From positions 372,001 through 436,000 of the forward strand of contig NZ_SLWS01000010.1 of NCBI RefSeq assembly GCF_004345645.1: DNA of 64,000 nt, given 5' to 3'. The notes under the pieces were generated by a model, which had not been told where the DNA came from, did no database searches, and worked only from the letters and a program-made list of their open reading frames with translations. A program made the position numbers and the translations under genes. Source of the DNA: Actinocrispum wychmicini (GTDB taxonomy: Bacteria; Actinomycetota; Actinomycetes; Mycobacteriales; Pseudonocardiaceae). Below, in pieces: positions 1-8,443 of this stretch; within the stretch, counting starts at the first letter, position 1, and every line of letters starts with the position of its first letter.

Positions 1-730
1 CGTCCCACTCGTCCTCTGTCGGGCGCGTCGACAGACCGGTCAACGGGCGGACGTACAACGGATACAGATACAGCTCCTCGGGCTGCCAGGTGAGGGCTGC
101 GTCCAGCGAAGCTCGCCAACTGCGTTCGGTCTGACCCGCGATGCCGTAGATCAGGTCGATGTTCAGCACCGGGAAGGGCAGATCTCTGATCGCCGCCAGC
201 GCCCTGTCCACTGTGGACCGCTTTTGCGGCCGTACCGCCGCGCGTGCCTCGGTGTCGTCGAAGGTCTGCACGCCGATGCTGATCCTGGTCGTCCCGTGGT
301 CCGCCAGGACGGCCAGCCGGTCCGGGGTCGCGGTGTCCGGGGACGTTTCCACCGACAACGGCACCTGGCCGGTGACCGGTCGGGTCAGGCCGAGCAGCCG
401 CTCCAGTTCGCGCGCGTCCAGGTACGTGGGTGTGCCGCCGCCGATCGCGGCCTGCGCGAACTTCGCCCGGCCGTCGAGTTGCTCCCACACCGCCGCGGCC
501 TGGCGCTCCACCGCGTCCAGGTACCGGGTCACCAGCTCCGGTCCGGCGCCGGTCCGGGTGAACAGGTTGCAGAACCCGCACCGGACCTCGCAGAACGGCA
601 CGTGCACGTAATGGAACAAGGCGTCCCTTGGCTCGTCCGCCCACACGTCCCGCAGCGATGGCTTTGGGTTCAGCGGGCGGTAAGCCGTCTTGTGCGGATA
701 CGCGTACACGTACCCCTGGTACGGTTTCAT
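1..730 (-). CDS. STM4012-family radical SAM protein (3' end beyond window)
   Basis: The 243 visible residues carry the radical SAM cluster motif CEVRCGFC (C47, C51, C54), which binds a 4Fe-4S cluster and SAM. The following NLFTRTG and GGGTPTYLD stretches are typical of HemN-like enzymes. The place behind a sulfatase-like and an ATP-grasp gene identifies it as the STM4012 group rather than true coproporphyrinogen oxidase. Its ATG overlaps the TGA of the upstream hydrolase gene (ATGA), so the two are translationally coupled. The C-terminus lies off the left edge. The family is widespread, but its substrate is unknown to me; a modification role is inferred from the fold only. Confidence 0.88.
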   Translation of the reverse strand, partial: MKPYQGYVYAYPHKTAYRPLNPKPSLRDVWADEPRDALFHYVHVPFCEVRCGFCNLFTRTGAGPELVTRYLDAVERQAAAVWEQLDGRAKFAQAAIGGGTPTYLDARELERLLGLTRPVTGQVPLSVETSPDTATPDRLAVLADHGTTRISIGVQTFDDTEARAAVRPQKRSTVDRALAAIRDLPFPVLNIDLIYGIAGQTERSWRASLDAALTWQPEELYLYPLYVRPLTGLSTRPTEDEWD

Positions 731-1518
731 GGCGCGTCCTCTGTGATGGCGAACTCCCCGTACGGCACGGTCCAGACCACTTCGTGCCCAAGCCGGTGCC
801 CGGTGTAGCCGTCCTCGCCGTAGGCTGTCCCGTGGTCCGAGCACACGATCACGAAGCTCGGCCGGCGCAAGGCGTCGAACAACCTGCCCAGTTCCGTGTC
901 CGCGTACTCCAGCGCTGCCGCGTGGGTGGCCAGCGAGTCCTCTTGGGACGTACCGTAGAACCAGTTCGGCTGGTGCAACGCGGACACGTTGACGAACAGG
1001 AACAGCCGCTGGTCGGTGCGGACCTGCTTGAGGACCGCCCGCGCGCAGTCCACCTGTGCTCGGGTCGACGTCGGTGACGTGACCCCGAACTCCCGCTCCC
1101 AGTGGCTTTCCGCGAACATCCCAGGCAGGTGTGACCCGAGCGGTCCCTCCTTGGTGAAGAAGCCGACCCCGCCGACACACACCGTGTGGTAGCCCGCTTT
1201 GGCCAACCCGCTCACCATGTCCGGGCTGTCGAACACCCAGGTGTGGCTCATCGTGGTCTCGCTGCCCGCGAACCGGCCGGCGAACAGCCGCGGATGCCGC
1301 CCAGGTTCGGCCGGCGTCGGCAGGAAGCCCGCGAACATCGCGGCGTGCGACGCGAACGTGAAGTTGCCCGGCGCGTGCCTTCGTTCCCACCGCCCTCCCG
1401 GAAGCAGTCGTGTCAGCACAGGTGTCCGGCCCTGTGCCGCCAACTCGGCGGCCACGTCGTAACGCAAGGTGTCGATGGTGATCAGCACCAGATCATGCGT
1501 GCCGACCACTCGGTTCAT
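727..1518 (-). CDS. STM4013/SEN3800-family sulfatase-like hydrolase
   Basis: A 263-residue protein of the alkaline-phosphatase/sulfatase superfamily. The N-terminal LITIDTLRYD holds the first metal aspartate, a TFASHAAMFAG stretch occupies the place of the nucleophile loop, and CSDHGTAYGEDG near the C-terminus gives the second metal site. No CxPxR sulfatase signature is visible, so it may be a phosphohydrolase-like member. The start at 1518 (MNRVVGTHD) is chosen because its ATG overlaps the STM4014 stop as ATGA; a longer frame to 1644 would read into STM4014. It is the third of four conserved genes of this cassette. The biochemical substrate is not known. Confidence 0.87.
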   Translation of the reverse strand: MNRVVGTHDLVLITIDTLRYDVAAELAAQGRTPVLTRLLPGGRWERRHAPGNFTFASHAAMFAGFLPTPAEPGRHPRLFAGRFAGSETTMSHTWVFDSPDMVSGLAKAGYHTVCVGGVGFFTKEGPLGSHLPGMFAESHWEREFGVTSPTSTRAQVDCARAVLKQVRTDQRLFLFVNVSALHQPNWFYGTSQEDSLATHAAALEYADTELGRLFDALRRPSFVIVCSDHGTAYGEDGYTGHRLGHEVVWTVPYGEFAITEDAP

Positions 1519-2663
1519 GTCATACACGCCGCCACCTGCGCCTCGTACGTGTCCATGCCCGGCGCCGGGCCGTCCGGCAGCCCGGCCAACCCCGGCAGGA
1601 GGTCGCCGAAACAGTTCACCTCGCCGACCACATGCCTGCCCCACCCCACCCCGAGTAACAAGTCGACCCCCACCATGAGCGACTTCGGAAACCGCGCCGC
1701 GACACCCTCACACGTGTCCAGCCACTGCCGCCACTTCGTCGCACCCACAACCGCCCGCAACTCCGCCACGTCAACCCGTTCACCACCCAGGTGAAGGTTC
1801 GTCATCGGATGCCGACTCGCCCGCACAACCGCGTGAGTCGCCCGACCGGCCACCACAACCACCCGCATGTCAATCGTCCGGTTCCGCCACGACGCCTTGG
1901 GAAACCACTTCTCCACGTGCACCGGATCGGCACACACCCGATCCACCACCGCCACCGCGTCCCCACCCCGATAAGTCCGAACCCGCAACGAGTTCACCAA
2001 CCCCACCGAACTCACCGCCGCCGAACTGACCGCCTCCACCCGATCCCCCCGAACCGACAAAGCCACCACCCCAGAAGCAGAAGACCCATGCGCGGGCTTG
2101 ACGAAAACCCGACTCCACCCCACAGCCGACAATCGAGCCCGAAGCGCGTCGAACCCACCGCTGCCGTCGTCGTTGCCGCCGGTGTGGGCGCGGCGGCGGA
2201 TGGTTGGGGCGGCGTCGGGGAGGGAGGTGATGGCAGGGGGGAGGGGGAGGCCGGCTTGGGACAGGTGGGCGTGGCATTTTCGTTTGTCGAGCATCAGCGC
2301 TACTTCGGTGGGGTCGTTGAGGAGGTGGGTTCGCGGGGTTCCGGCGACCACTTCGGCCAAGCGGCGCAGGGCGGTGGTGAAGGCCTGGTACCAGGGGCCG
2401 GTGCCGTTCACTCGGTGGGGCGGGTGGGCGAAATGGCCGCGCAGGAGGGTGTCGACGTGTGGGTCGTCGCCTGGTGAGTCGATCCGGACCAGGGCGTGGG
2501 TGGGGATCGCGATCGTTCCGGTGAGGACGTCCCGCCAGGGCAGGACGTGGGCCGGCGGGAGGCCGGCCGCCCGGACCGCCGCGGCGAACAGGGCCACCCG
2601 CCTGCTCCCAGGATTGCCGACAACGACGAACCGCTGTCCGCCGCTGCCGGGATTCCCGGCCAT
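1515..2663 (-). CDS. STM4014-family ATP-grasp protein
   Basis: A 382-residue protein. The N-terminus carries the strand-loop VVVGNPGSRRVALF. Later come a DKRKCHAHL segment, RVFVKPAHGSSASGVV (the ATP-grasp lysine and glycine-rich loop) and GEVNCFGDLLPG near the end, which supplies Mg/ATP-binding Glu and Asn. ATP-grasp enzymes ligate a carboxylate to an amine or thiol, so a peptide or amino-acid ligase role is inferred. The ATG at 2663 is preferred for its strong GGGGGAGG ribosome site 6 nt upstream; a GTG at 2702, also behind a GGAGG, would add 13 residues that are another copy of the upstream repeat. The frame is open upstream to 2903, but that part is repeat array. Confidence 0.86.
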   Translation of the reverse strand: MAGNPGSGGQRFVVVGNPGSRRVALFAAAVRAAGLPPAHVLPWRDVLTGTIAIPTHALVRIDSPGDDPHVDTLLRGHFAHPPHRVNGTGPWYQAFTTALRRLAEVVAGTPRTHLLNDPTEVALMLDKRKCHAHLSQAGLPLPPAITSLPDAAPTIRRRAHTGGNDDGSGGFDALRARLSAVGWSRVFVKPAHGSSASGVVALSVRGDRVEAVSSAAVSSVGLVNSLRVRTYRGGDAVAVVDRVCADPVHVEKWFPKASWRNRTIDMRVVVVAGRATHAVVRASRHPMTNLHLGGERVDVAELRAVVGATKWRQWLDTCEGVAARFPKSLMVGVDLLLGVGWGRHVVGEVNCFGDLLPGLAGLPDGPAPGMDTYEAQVAACMT

Positions 2664-3015
2664 GACGAACCTCCCCCGGCTGCTGCCGGGACTTTCAGCC
2701 ACGATGAAACCTCCCTCCGCTGTCGCCGGGATTGTCAGCCGCGACGGACTCCGTTCGGCTGTCGCTGGGGCTGTCGGCCGCGACACGCTCTTGTCCGCCG
2801 TCGCGGGGGCTGCCGGCTGCGACAGACTTCGCTCGGCTCTCGCTGGGATTGCCGGTCGCGACGGACTCCGTTCGGCTGTTGCTGGGGCTGTCGGCCGCGA
2901 CACGCTCTTGTCCGCCGTCGCGGGGGCTGCCGGCTGCGACGGACTCCGCTCGGCTCTCGCTGGGATTGCCGGCCGCGGCGGACTCCGCTCCGCCCCCGCC
3001 GGGATTGGCGGCCGC
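2625..3015 (-). repeat. Ten 39-bp tandem repeats derived from the STM4014 5' end
   Basis: Reading the minus strand upstream from STM4014, ten degenerate 39-bp units follow each other, filling 391 bp (10 x 39 plus one inserted base near 2706). Each encodes a 13-residue variant of the (V/A)(A/V)GNPGS motif that begins STM4014 proper. A 117-bp block of three units is present twice almost unchanged (plus-strand copies at 2741 and 2858). Because 39 is a multiple of three, frames stay open throughout. The array probably arose by repeated tandem duplication of the start of STM4014. Confidence 0.9.
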
Positions 3016-3027
3016 GACAGACTTCAC
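2695..3027 (-). CDS. Possible repeat peptide: eight 13-residue repeats, coupled to STM4015
   Basis: A 110-residue frame made of the leader VKSV and eight 13-residue units (AAGNPSESRAESV, AAGSPRDGGQERV, AADSPSDSRTESV and variants) ending GRFHRG. Its GTG at 3027 overlaps the TGA of STM4015 as GTGA, the arrangement used by the other couplings of this operon, and its stop lies 31 nt before the STM4014 ATG. Composition is Ala/Ser/Glu/Arg/Gly-rich, without Cys, Trp or Tyr and with no hydrophobic segment. It could be a repetitive substrate peptide for the radical SAM and ATP-grasp enzymes, or only an open frame created by 39-bp slippage. No ribosome site of its own is obvious. Confidence 0.35.
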   Translation of the reverse strand: MKSVAAANPGGGGAESAAAGNPSESRAESVAAGSPRDGGQERVAADSPSNSRTESVATGNPSESRAKSVAAGSPRDGGQERVAADSPSDSRTESVAADNPGDSGGRFHRG

Positions 3028-3953
3028 TCTGCTGCCGCCGTGTAGAAGTAGTCCTCGTTGTCGTAGGTGTGCGGTTTTTCCTGGCCGTCGAGGTTGAGGG
3101 TCACGCCGGCCGGTTCCAGGGCGCCTCGCAGGCGTTCGATCATCTCGTCGCTGAGGAAGTGGTGGTGCAGGTCGAGATTCTTCAGGTGGGTCAGGCCAAG
3201 CAGTGGCTCGGCTCCTTCGTCGGTGAGTGTGCCCAGGGACAGGTCGAGCGTTTCCAGCCGACGCACCACTGTGGACTCGGCCGCCAACCGGGCCACGTGG
3301 TTCTGCTTGTCGCTGTTCTGCAGGCCCAGGTAGCGCAGGGCGGTGAACCGTTCGCCGCCCAGCAGGGGTTCGAGGTCCGGGTCCCGCCAGTCGGCTCCGT
3401 ACTCGTCGACGCCGAGCCACAGTTGCAGCGACTCCAGTGCCGGCAGTTCGGACTCGATGACCGCGCGGATCACCGCACGCGGCAGCCCGCCGGCCTCGAA
3501 CCGCAACGAGCGCAAAGTGTTGTGCCGCACCGGTCGCATGGTCAGCCCGGTGCCGCCGCGGACGACAAGCTCGGTGAGACCGGGGAACGCGTCGAACAGC
3601 GGGCTGACGTCGCTCTGCTGGATCCACGAGATCTCCGCCTCCTCCATGACGATGTCGCCGTAGAAGAGCCCGGTCAACGCGGGCAGTTTGTCCTTCGCCG
3701 AGACCAGCGCCTCGATCGCGGTGGCGCTGTTCTCCTCTTCGTACACCTCGCCCCACGGCCCGATGACGAGCGCGGTGACCGACGCGGCTTCCACCGTGGT
3801 CAGAAACCGCTGCAACGCCTCGCCGAACGGTTCGGCGGGGTCGTACGAGTCGACCGCGACCCGCCACGCGACCGGGCCGACCGGTGGGCTCGGCTGGTCG
3901 AAGTCGGCCACGGGCAGGCCGTGGAAGGTCGAGATGTGCTCGTAGATGGCCAC
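3024..3953 (-). CDS. STM4015-family leucine-rich-repeat protein
   Basis: A 309-residue protein starting near VAIYEHISTFHGLPVADFDQ. The C-terminal two thirds contain leucine-rich repeats (PALESLQLWLG, TALRYLGLQNS, RRLETLDLSLG, THLKNLDLHHH), a protein-binding solenoid. With STM4012-4014 next door it matches the STM4015 family. The GTG at 3953 is chosen because AAGGGG lies 5 nt upstream and the family begins close to this point; in-frame ATGs further upstream (to 4118) would add a low-complexity leader. It is the first gene of the operon, transcribed away from the secreted protein at 4162. A role as scaffold or substrate-recognition partner is inferred. Confidence 0.82.
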   Translation of the reverse strand: MAIYEHISTFHGLPVADFDQPSPPVGPVAWRVAVDSYDPAEPFGEALQRFLTTVEAASVTALVIGPWGEVYEEENSATAIEALVSAKDKLPALTGLFYGDIVMEEAEISWIQQSDVSPLFDAFPGLTELVVRGGTGLTMRPVRHNTLRSLRFEAGGLPRAVIRAVIESELPALESLQLWLGVDEYGADWRDPDLEPLLGGERFTALRYLGLQNSDKQNHVARLAAESTVVRRLETLDLSLGTLTDEGAEPLLGLTHLKNLDLHHHFLSDEMIERLRGALEPAGVTLNLDGQEKPHTYDNEDYFYTAAAE

Positions 3954-4161
3954 GTTGTCCCCTTGCCAGTCGGTGGTGATCTCCGCTTCGCGCATCATGC
4001 CGGGGAGCACCGACAGTTTTCGGTCCGGGTGGCCCGTAACGCGGGACGGTCCCGCAGGTCGGCGCCGAGAAAAAGGCGTTTCTGCCCAATCGGGCACGAC
4101 GTCCGCGACCGGGGGCATCTACGCTCGAACGGTTCACGACGCATAGCTGGGGCGTGATCAC

Positions 4162-6315
4162 GTGAGATCCGTTCTGAGGACGGTGTTACCGAAGGCGGCC
4201 GCGATGGGCGCGGTGGCGCTGGGTGTGGCCGGTGTGCTCGTGTTCGGCTCCGGCGAGGAGAAGCAGTCGATGCGGCTGCTGTCCGGCGCGGCCTGGCTGC
4301 CGTCGGCCAAAGTCGGTCAGGTGACCTTGCTTGACGGGTCGTCCACCGAGGTCGCCGCCCAGGTCCAGGTCGCCACGCCGGGCGACGCGCTGGACGTCGT
4401 GCAGTACGGGCCGACCGCGTACGCCATCGACCGCACCCTGGGCACGATCCGCCGGATCGACGGCGCCACGTTCGACCTGACGGCACCCGCCGCCCCGATC
4501 GACAACGCCAGTTCCGGCCTGACCGCGTTCGCCGGCTCACAAGCCCTGTACGCCATCGACGCGAAACGCGGCGTACTGGCCACAACCGATCCGAAAACCC
4601 TGAGGAAACAAGGTGACCTGGTCGCCCTGTCGGCCGACCTGGCGCCTGGGTCGGCTGTGGTCGACAGTGCCGGCCGGCTGTGGGTGATCGACAACGCGAC
4701 CGGCGAACTGACCCGGCTGGACGGCTCGGTGGCGATGACCGTCCGGAACGCCACCGCGCCCGGCCACAGCGTGCTGGTGATGGCCGGCGACCGGCCGGTG
4801 ATCGTCAACACCGACACCGGCAAGATCACCATGGTCGACCCCGCCGGGCGGCTCCGGGACCCGTTCGACAGCGGCCTGCGCGCCACGGACACGGTCAGCG
4901 CGAGCGGGTCGGCGAAGGGCGACAAGTTCTATCTGGCGGCCTCCCGGGGAGTGCTGATCATCTGTGACACGGCGGCCGCCAGGTGCGACGACGTGGTGCC
5001 ACTGAACCAGGGGAGCAGTCTGGGCACACCCGTCGAGGCCGGGAACCGGGTGTTTGTCCCGGACTACACCGCGGGCCAGGTGTGGGTGGTGGACCTGACG
5101 CACCGCTCGGTGGTCGCCCGGTCGCAGATCCTGACCCCGCAGACCCGTTTCCAGCTGGTCAGCCGGGACGGCGTGGTCTTCTTCAACGATCCCGACTCGG
5201 ACAAGGCCGGCGTGATCCAGCTGAACGGGCGCGTGATCCAGACGGCCAAGTACGACCCGGGCAACCCCGCCAAGGGGCTGTCGAACGGGCCACCCGACAC
5301 CGGCGACCCACTGCCACCCCAACAGAACCCGCAGGAGAACCCACCGCGGAACCCGCCGGTGCAGCCCCCGGTGAACCCGCCGGCGGACACGTCCTCGCAA
5401 CAGACCCCGCCGCCGCCCCCGGTCAACACACCGGTGCCGCCTCCACCACCACCCCCGCCGCCGCCTCCACCATCGTCCACTCCGCCGGACGTGCCCCCGC
5501 CGCCGAAACCGCCGAACCTGACGATCACGTTGTCCAAGACCACACCGATGGTCGGCGAGGACATCACGGTGCAGGTCACCCCGGACAACCACGTCGCCTT
5601 CAAGTCGGTCGACTGGGACTTCGGCGACGGCCAGCACGCGACGGCCGCGACCACGTCCCACCACTGGACGGCCGCGAAGACGTACCAGGTCAGCGTCCAG
5701 GTCACCACGGTGGACGGACAGCAGGCCACCACGTCGCTGAGCCTGCCCGTGGCCGCGAAACCCACCGCCAAGCTCACCGTCACACCGCCGACGAACGGAA
5801 CGATCACGGGATCGGGCGTCAGCTGCCCCGGCACCTGTACCGTGACCGTCGACAAAGGACAGTCGGTCGCCCTGACGGCGAGTCCCGCGGCCAACTACAA
5901 GCTGTCGGCGTGGGGCGGTGCCTGCTCAGGCAGTGGCGCGTGCTCGGTCACCTTGGACGCCAACAAGACCGTGTCCGCCACGTTCGCGATCGTCAACCCG
6001 GTGCTGCCGTTCGTCGGCACCTGGACGAATGTCGATCCCAACACCGGCGACGTCACGCACATCATCATCAGCAACGCCACGATGAACTCCGCGTCGGTTC
6101 ACTCGTTCGGTGCATGCACTCCGTCGGACTGTGACTGGGGCACGGTGACAGCCCCCTACAGCGGCGGTGCGCTGCGCGCTGTCCACCACATCAACGGCAT
6201 CATCGAGACGGTCACGATCACCCCGTCCGGGAACCGGTTGATGCTGGCGGTCCATCATGACTTCGGTTCCGGCAGCGGCATGGACACGACGGACACAATG
6301 CAGAAGACCGGCTGA
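4162..6315 (+). CDS. Secreted/anchored beta-propeller-PKD protein with proline-rich linker
   Basis: A 717-residue protein starting at a GTG. Residues about 10-30 form a hydrophobic segment (signal or anchor). Residues 35-375 look like a beta-propeller built of repeated strands (AYAIDRTLGTIRRIDG, LWVIDNATGELTRLDG). A long proline-rich linker follows (about 380-450), then a PKD domain with VDWDFGDGQHAT (about 455-530), an InlB-like bacterial repeat with paired cysteines (about 535-615, GTITGSGVSCPGTC) and a C-terminal beta domain with three cysteines. The architecture suggests extracellular surface or polymer binding. No catalytic motif is seen. It is transcribed alone and ends at a strong hairpin. 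Confidence 0.75.
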   Translation: MRSVLRTVLPKAAAMGAVALGVAGVLVFGSGEEKQSMRLLSGAAWLPSAKVGQVTLLDGSSTEVAAQVQVATPGDALDVVQYGPTAYAIDRTLGTIRRIDGATFDLTAPAAPIDNASSGLTAFAGSQALYAIDAKRGVLATTDPKTLRKQGDLVALSADLAPGSAVVDSAGRLWVIDNATGELTRLDGSVAMTVRNATAPGHSVLVMAGDRPVIVNTDTGKITMVDPAGRLRDPFDSGLRATDTVSASGSAKGDKFYLAASRGVLIICDTAAARCDDVVPLNQGSSLGTPVEAGNRVFVPDYTAGQVWVVDLTHRSVVARSQILTPQTRFQLVSRDGVVFFNDPDSDKAGVIQLNGRVIQTAKYDPGNPAKGLSNGPPDTGDPLPPQQNPQENPPRNPPVQPPVNPPADTSSQQTPPPPPVNTPVPPPPPPPPPPPPSSTPPDVPPPPKPPNLTITLSKTTPMVGEDITVQVTPDNHVAFKSVDWDFGDGQHATAATTSHHWTAAKTYQVSVQVTTVDGQQATTSLSLPVAAKPTAKLTVTPPTNGTITGSGVSCPGTCTVTVDKGQSVALTASPAANYKLSAWGGACSGSGACSVTLDANKTVSATFAIVNPVLPFVGTWTNVDPNTGDVTHIIISNATMNSASVHSFGACTPSDCDWGTVTAPYSGGALRAVHHINGIIETVTITPSGNRLMLAVHHDFGSGSGMDTTDTMQKTG

Positions 6316-6317
6316 GA

Positions 6318-6348
6318 AACGCGGTCGAGCCGTAGGCTCGACCGCGTT
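6318..6348. terminator. Bidirectional hairpin between convergent genes
   Basis: A perfect 14-bp stem (6318-6331 with 6335-6348) and a 3-base loop sit between the convergent stops at 6315 and 6363. There is no long T-run, as is usual in actinomycetes. It can end transcription from both sides. Confidence 0.85.
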
Positions 6349-6362
6349 GCCGAACAAACCCC

Positions 6363-7748
6363 TCAGGCGTCGGCCTTCGACCCGGTGCGGCCGCGCAGGT
6401 CGAGTTCGATCTCCTCAAGGCTGCGGCCCTTGGTCTCCGGGACCAGCCACTTGGTCAGCGCGAACAGCACCACGTTGATGCCGGCGAAGATGAACATCGA
6501 GTTGCCGATGCCGAGTGAGTCCTTCGCGGAGATGATCGGGAACACCGCGCTGACGATGCCGGTGGACGCCCACAGCACCACGCTCGCGATGCCCATGCCG
6601 GCCGCGCGGGCCTTGAGCGGGAACACCTCGGCCATCATCACCCAGACCACCGCGCCCCAGCCGAGTTCGTAGCCGACCAGGTACAGCACCATCAGGACGA
6701 GCATCAGGACGCCGACCGTGTCGGTGTCCTTGACGCTGAGCACGACCCAGCCGGCCAGGGCCAGCGTGATGACCATGATCACGTTGCCGATCAGCAGCAG
6801 CGGCTTGCGGCCCCAGCGGTCCACCACGAACACCACCCACGCGGTGAACAGGAACTTCGTCACGCCGAGCAGCACGCCGGACAGCAACGCCGACTGGGTG
6901 GCGAAGCCCAGTGCGATCAGCATGGTCGGGAAGTACGCGTTGATCGCGTTGACACCGCTGAACTGCTGGCCGATCGCGAGCAGCAACGCCACGATCAGCA
7001 TCGGCCGCACCCAGGGCGCCCACAGGTCGCGGAACCGGCCCTTCTCGCTGTCCAGCCGGACCACCTCGCGGATGGTCGCCATCTCCTCGTCGATGTCGGT
7101 CATCCCGCCGTGCGCGCTGACCAGGACCGCGCGGGCCTCGTCCTCGCGGCCGGCCTTGATCAGCCAGCGTGGCGACTCCGGCAGGATGTTCAGGCCGAAC
7201 AGCAGGACCACGGCCGGCACGATGGCGCCGGCGAACATCCACCGCCACGCGCCGTCCGGGCCGAGGAAGTAGCTGGTCAGGAACGCGATCAGGATGCCGA
7301 GTACGATGAAGATCTGGTTGAGGGCGCCCATCGCGCCGCGCACTTTGGCGGGCGCCAGCTCGGACAGGTAGGTCGGCACGGTCGACGACGACAGGCCGAT
7401 GCCCACCCCGATCACCAACCGGGCGATGATCAGCAGGGTGAACGTGGGCGCGAACGACGCCCCGAGCGTGCCGACGATCACGATGACCGCGGCCACCATG
7501 ATCGTCCTGCGCCGGCCGACCCGTTCGTTCACCCGACCGGACATCAGGGCGCCGACGATGGCGCCCACCGACAGGCTGGCCGTGATCACACCGCGGTCCA
7601 GGCCGTCGAGGTTCCAGAGTTTGCCGATGAACGGCAGCACACCCGAGATCACGCCGAGGTCGTAGCCGAAGAGGATGCCGCCGAGGGCACCGAAGAAGTA
7701 GAGGGTCGTCCTACTGATCTGCCGCGCCGTGGACTCCACTTGCGCCAT
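6363..7748 (-). CDS. Sugar porter family MFS transporter
   Basis: A 461-residue, 12-TM protein of the sugar porter family. It has GYDLGVISGVLPF in TM1, the GRVNERVGRRR loop between TM2 and TM3, PESPRWL before the central loop, QFSGVNAINAYFPTM in TM7, the DRWGRKPLLL loop and the PETKGRSLEEIE signature at the C-terminus. The family imports sugars or polyols by proton symport; the substrate cannot be told here. The start MAQVESTARQ (7748) is the family-like one; the frame continues upstream to 7958 without similarity. It is a lone gene converging on the secreted protein and diverging from a STAS gene. Confidence 0.9.
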   Translation of the reverse strand: MAQVESTARQISRTTLYFFGALGGILFGYDLGVISGVLPFIGKLWNLDGLDRGVITASLSVGAIVGALMSGRVNERVGRRRTIMVAAVIVIVGTLGASFAPTFTLLIIARLVIGVGIGLSSSTVPTYLSELAPAKVRGAMGALNQIFIVLGILIAFLTSYFLGPDGAWRWMFAGAIVPAVVLLFGLNILPESPRWLIKAGREDEARAVLVSAHGGMTDIDEEMATIREVVRLDSEKGRFRDLWAPWVRPMLIVALLLAIGQQFSGVNAINAYFPTMLIALGFATQSALLSGVLLGVTKFLFTAWVVFVVDRWGRKPLLLIGNVIMVITLALAGWVVLSVKDTDTVGVLMLVLMVLYLVGYELGWGAVVWVMMAEVFPLKARAAGMGIASVVLWASTGIVSAVFPIISAKDSLGIGNSMFIFAGINVVLFALTKWLVPETKGRSLEEIELDLRGRTGSKADA

Positions 7749-8083
7749 GTCCGAATCACCCGTTTTCCAACGCTTCGTCACTGTGTGTGCAGCGACGAAC
7801 CCGATGAGTACACAAGGTGGCGGCGGAGTAGTAGTGACAATTACCGAGGTCGGCGTCGATTGGTCCCGGCAGGGTAGCAGACGAAACGGACCCGGCGAGA
7901 TAACGAATTCGCTGGTTCCGGCGGTTTCACAAATGCGAAAAATGGTGTCGGGTGGCATTGCGCCGGACGGCGGAGGCCGGGCTCCGGCTGACGGTCGGAA
8001 CCATTGTCGGTGGTGCCGGCACCGCCTTGTGGGCGATAATCCAACGACTCTTGGCGATCGAATGACTACGTATAGTGAGGTAC
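7749..8083. promoter_or_regulatory. Divergent control region, sugar porter / STAS gene
   Basis: No credible gene in these 335 bp. At the right end TATAGT (8071-8076) stands 7 nt before the ATG at 8084, the spacing of leaderless actinobacterial promoters. I see no convincing -35 box and no clear promoter for the sugar porter on the other strand. Confidence 0.5.
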
Positions 8084-8443
8084 ATGGTGGTGAGTGACGG
8101 CGAGGCGTTGCTGTTGAGGTACCGCGTCGCCCCGGACGTGGACGCGACGATCGTGCATGTCACGGGTGAGATCGACCTGTCCACCAGCACCACGTTCGCG
8201 GACGCGATGACCCACGCGCTGGCCGGCCGCACGTCGGTGGTCGTGGTGGACCTGGAGGACGTCACGTTCATGGGGTCGATCGGGCTGGGCCAGTTGGTGA
8301 AGGCGCACGACCGGGCCGCGCGGTCACAGCGTTTCCTGCGGATCGCCGACGGCACCGCCGCCGCCCACCGGGCGATCGAGGTCTCCGGTCTCGACCAGGT
8401 GCTGTCGGTGTTCGCCACGGTCGACGACGCCATCGCGGGCTGA
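8084..8443 (+). CDS. STAS-domain anti-anti-sigma factor
   Basis: A 119-residue single STAS domain: TIVHVTGEIDLSTSTTF, then VVVVDLEDVTFMGSIGLGQLVKAHD. In SpoIIAA-type antagonists the serine in this last motif (here MGSIG) is phosphorylated by an anti-sigma kinase. It probably belongs to a partner-switching system that frees a SigB/SigF-like factor; no kinase or sigma gene is adjacent. The ATG at 8084 is chosen for the leaderless TATAGT box 7 nt upstream; an in-frame GTG at 8075 lies inside that box. It is distinct from the second STAS gene at 41721. Confidence 0.85.
   Translation: MVVSDGEALLLRYRVAPDVDATIVHVTGEIDLSTSTTFADAMTHALAGRTSVVVVDLEDVTFMGSIGLGQLVKAHDRAARSQRFLRIADGTAAAHRAIEVSGLDQVLSVFATVDDAIAG

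Noticed and set aside
2741..2974. 117-bp duplicated block as a possible CRISPR or mobile repeat
   Set aside because: Repeats are contiguous without unique spacers, have no dyad, and match the neighbouring gene start; a tandem duplication explains them.
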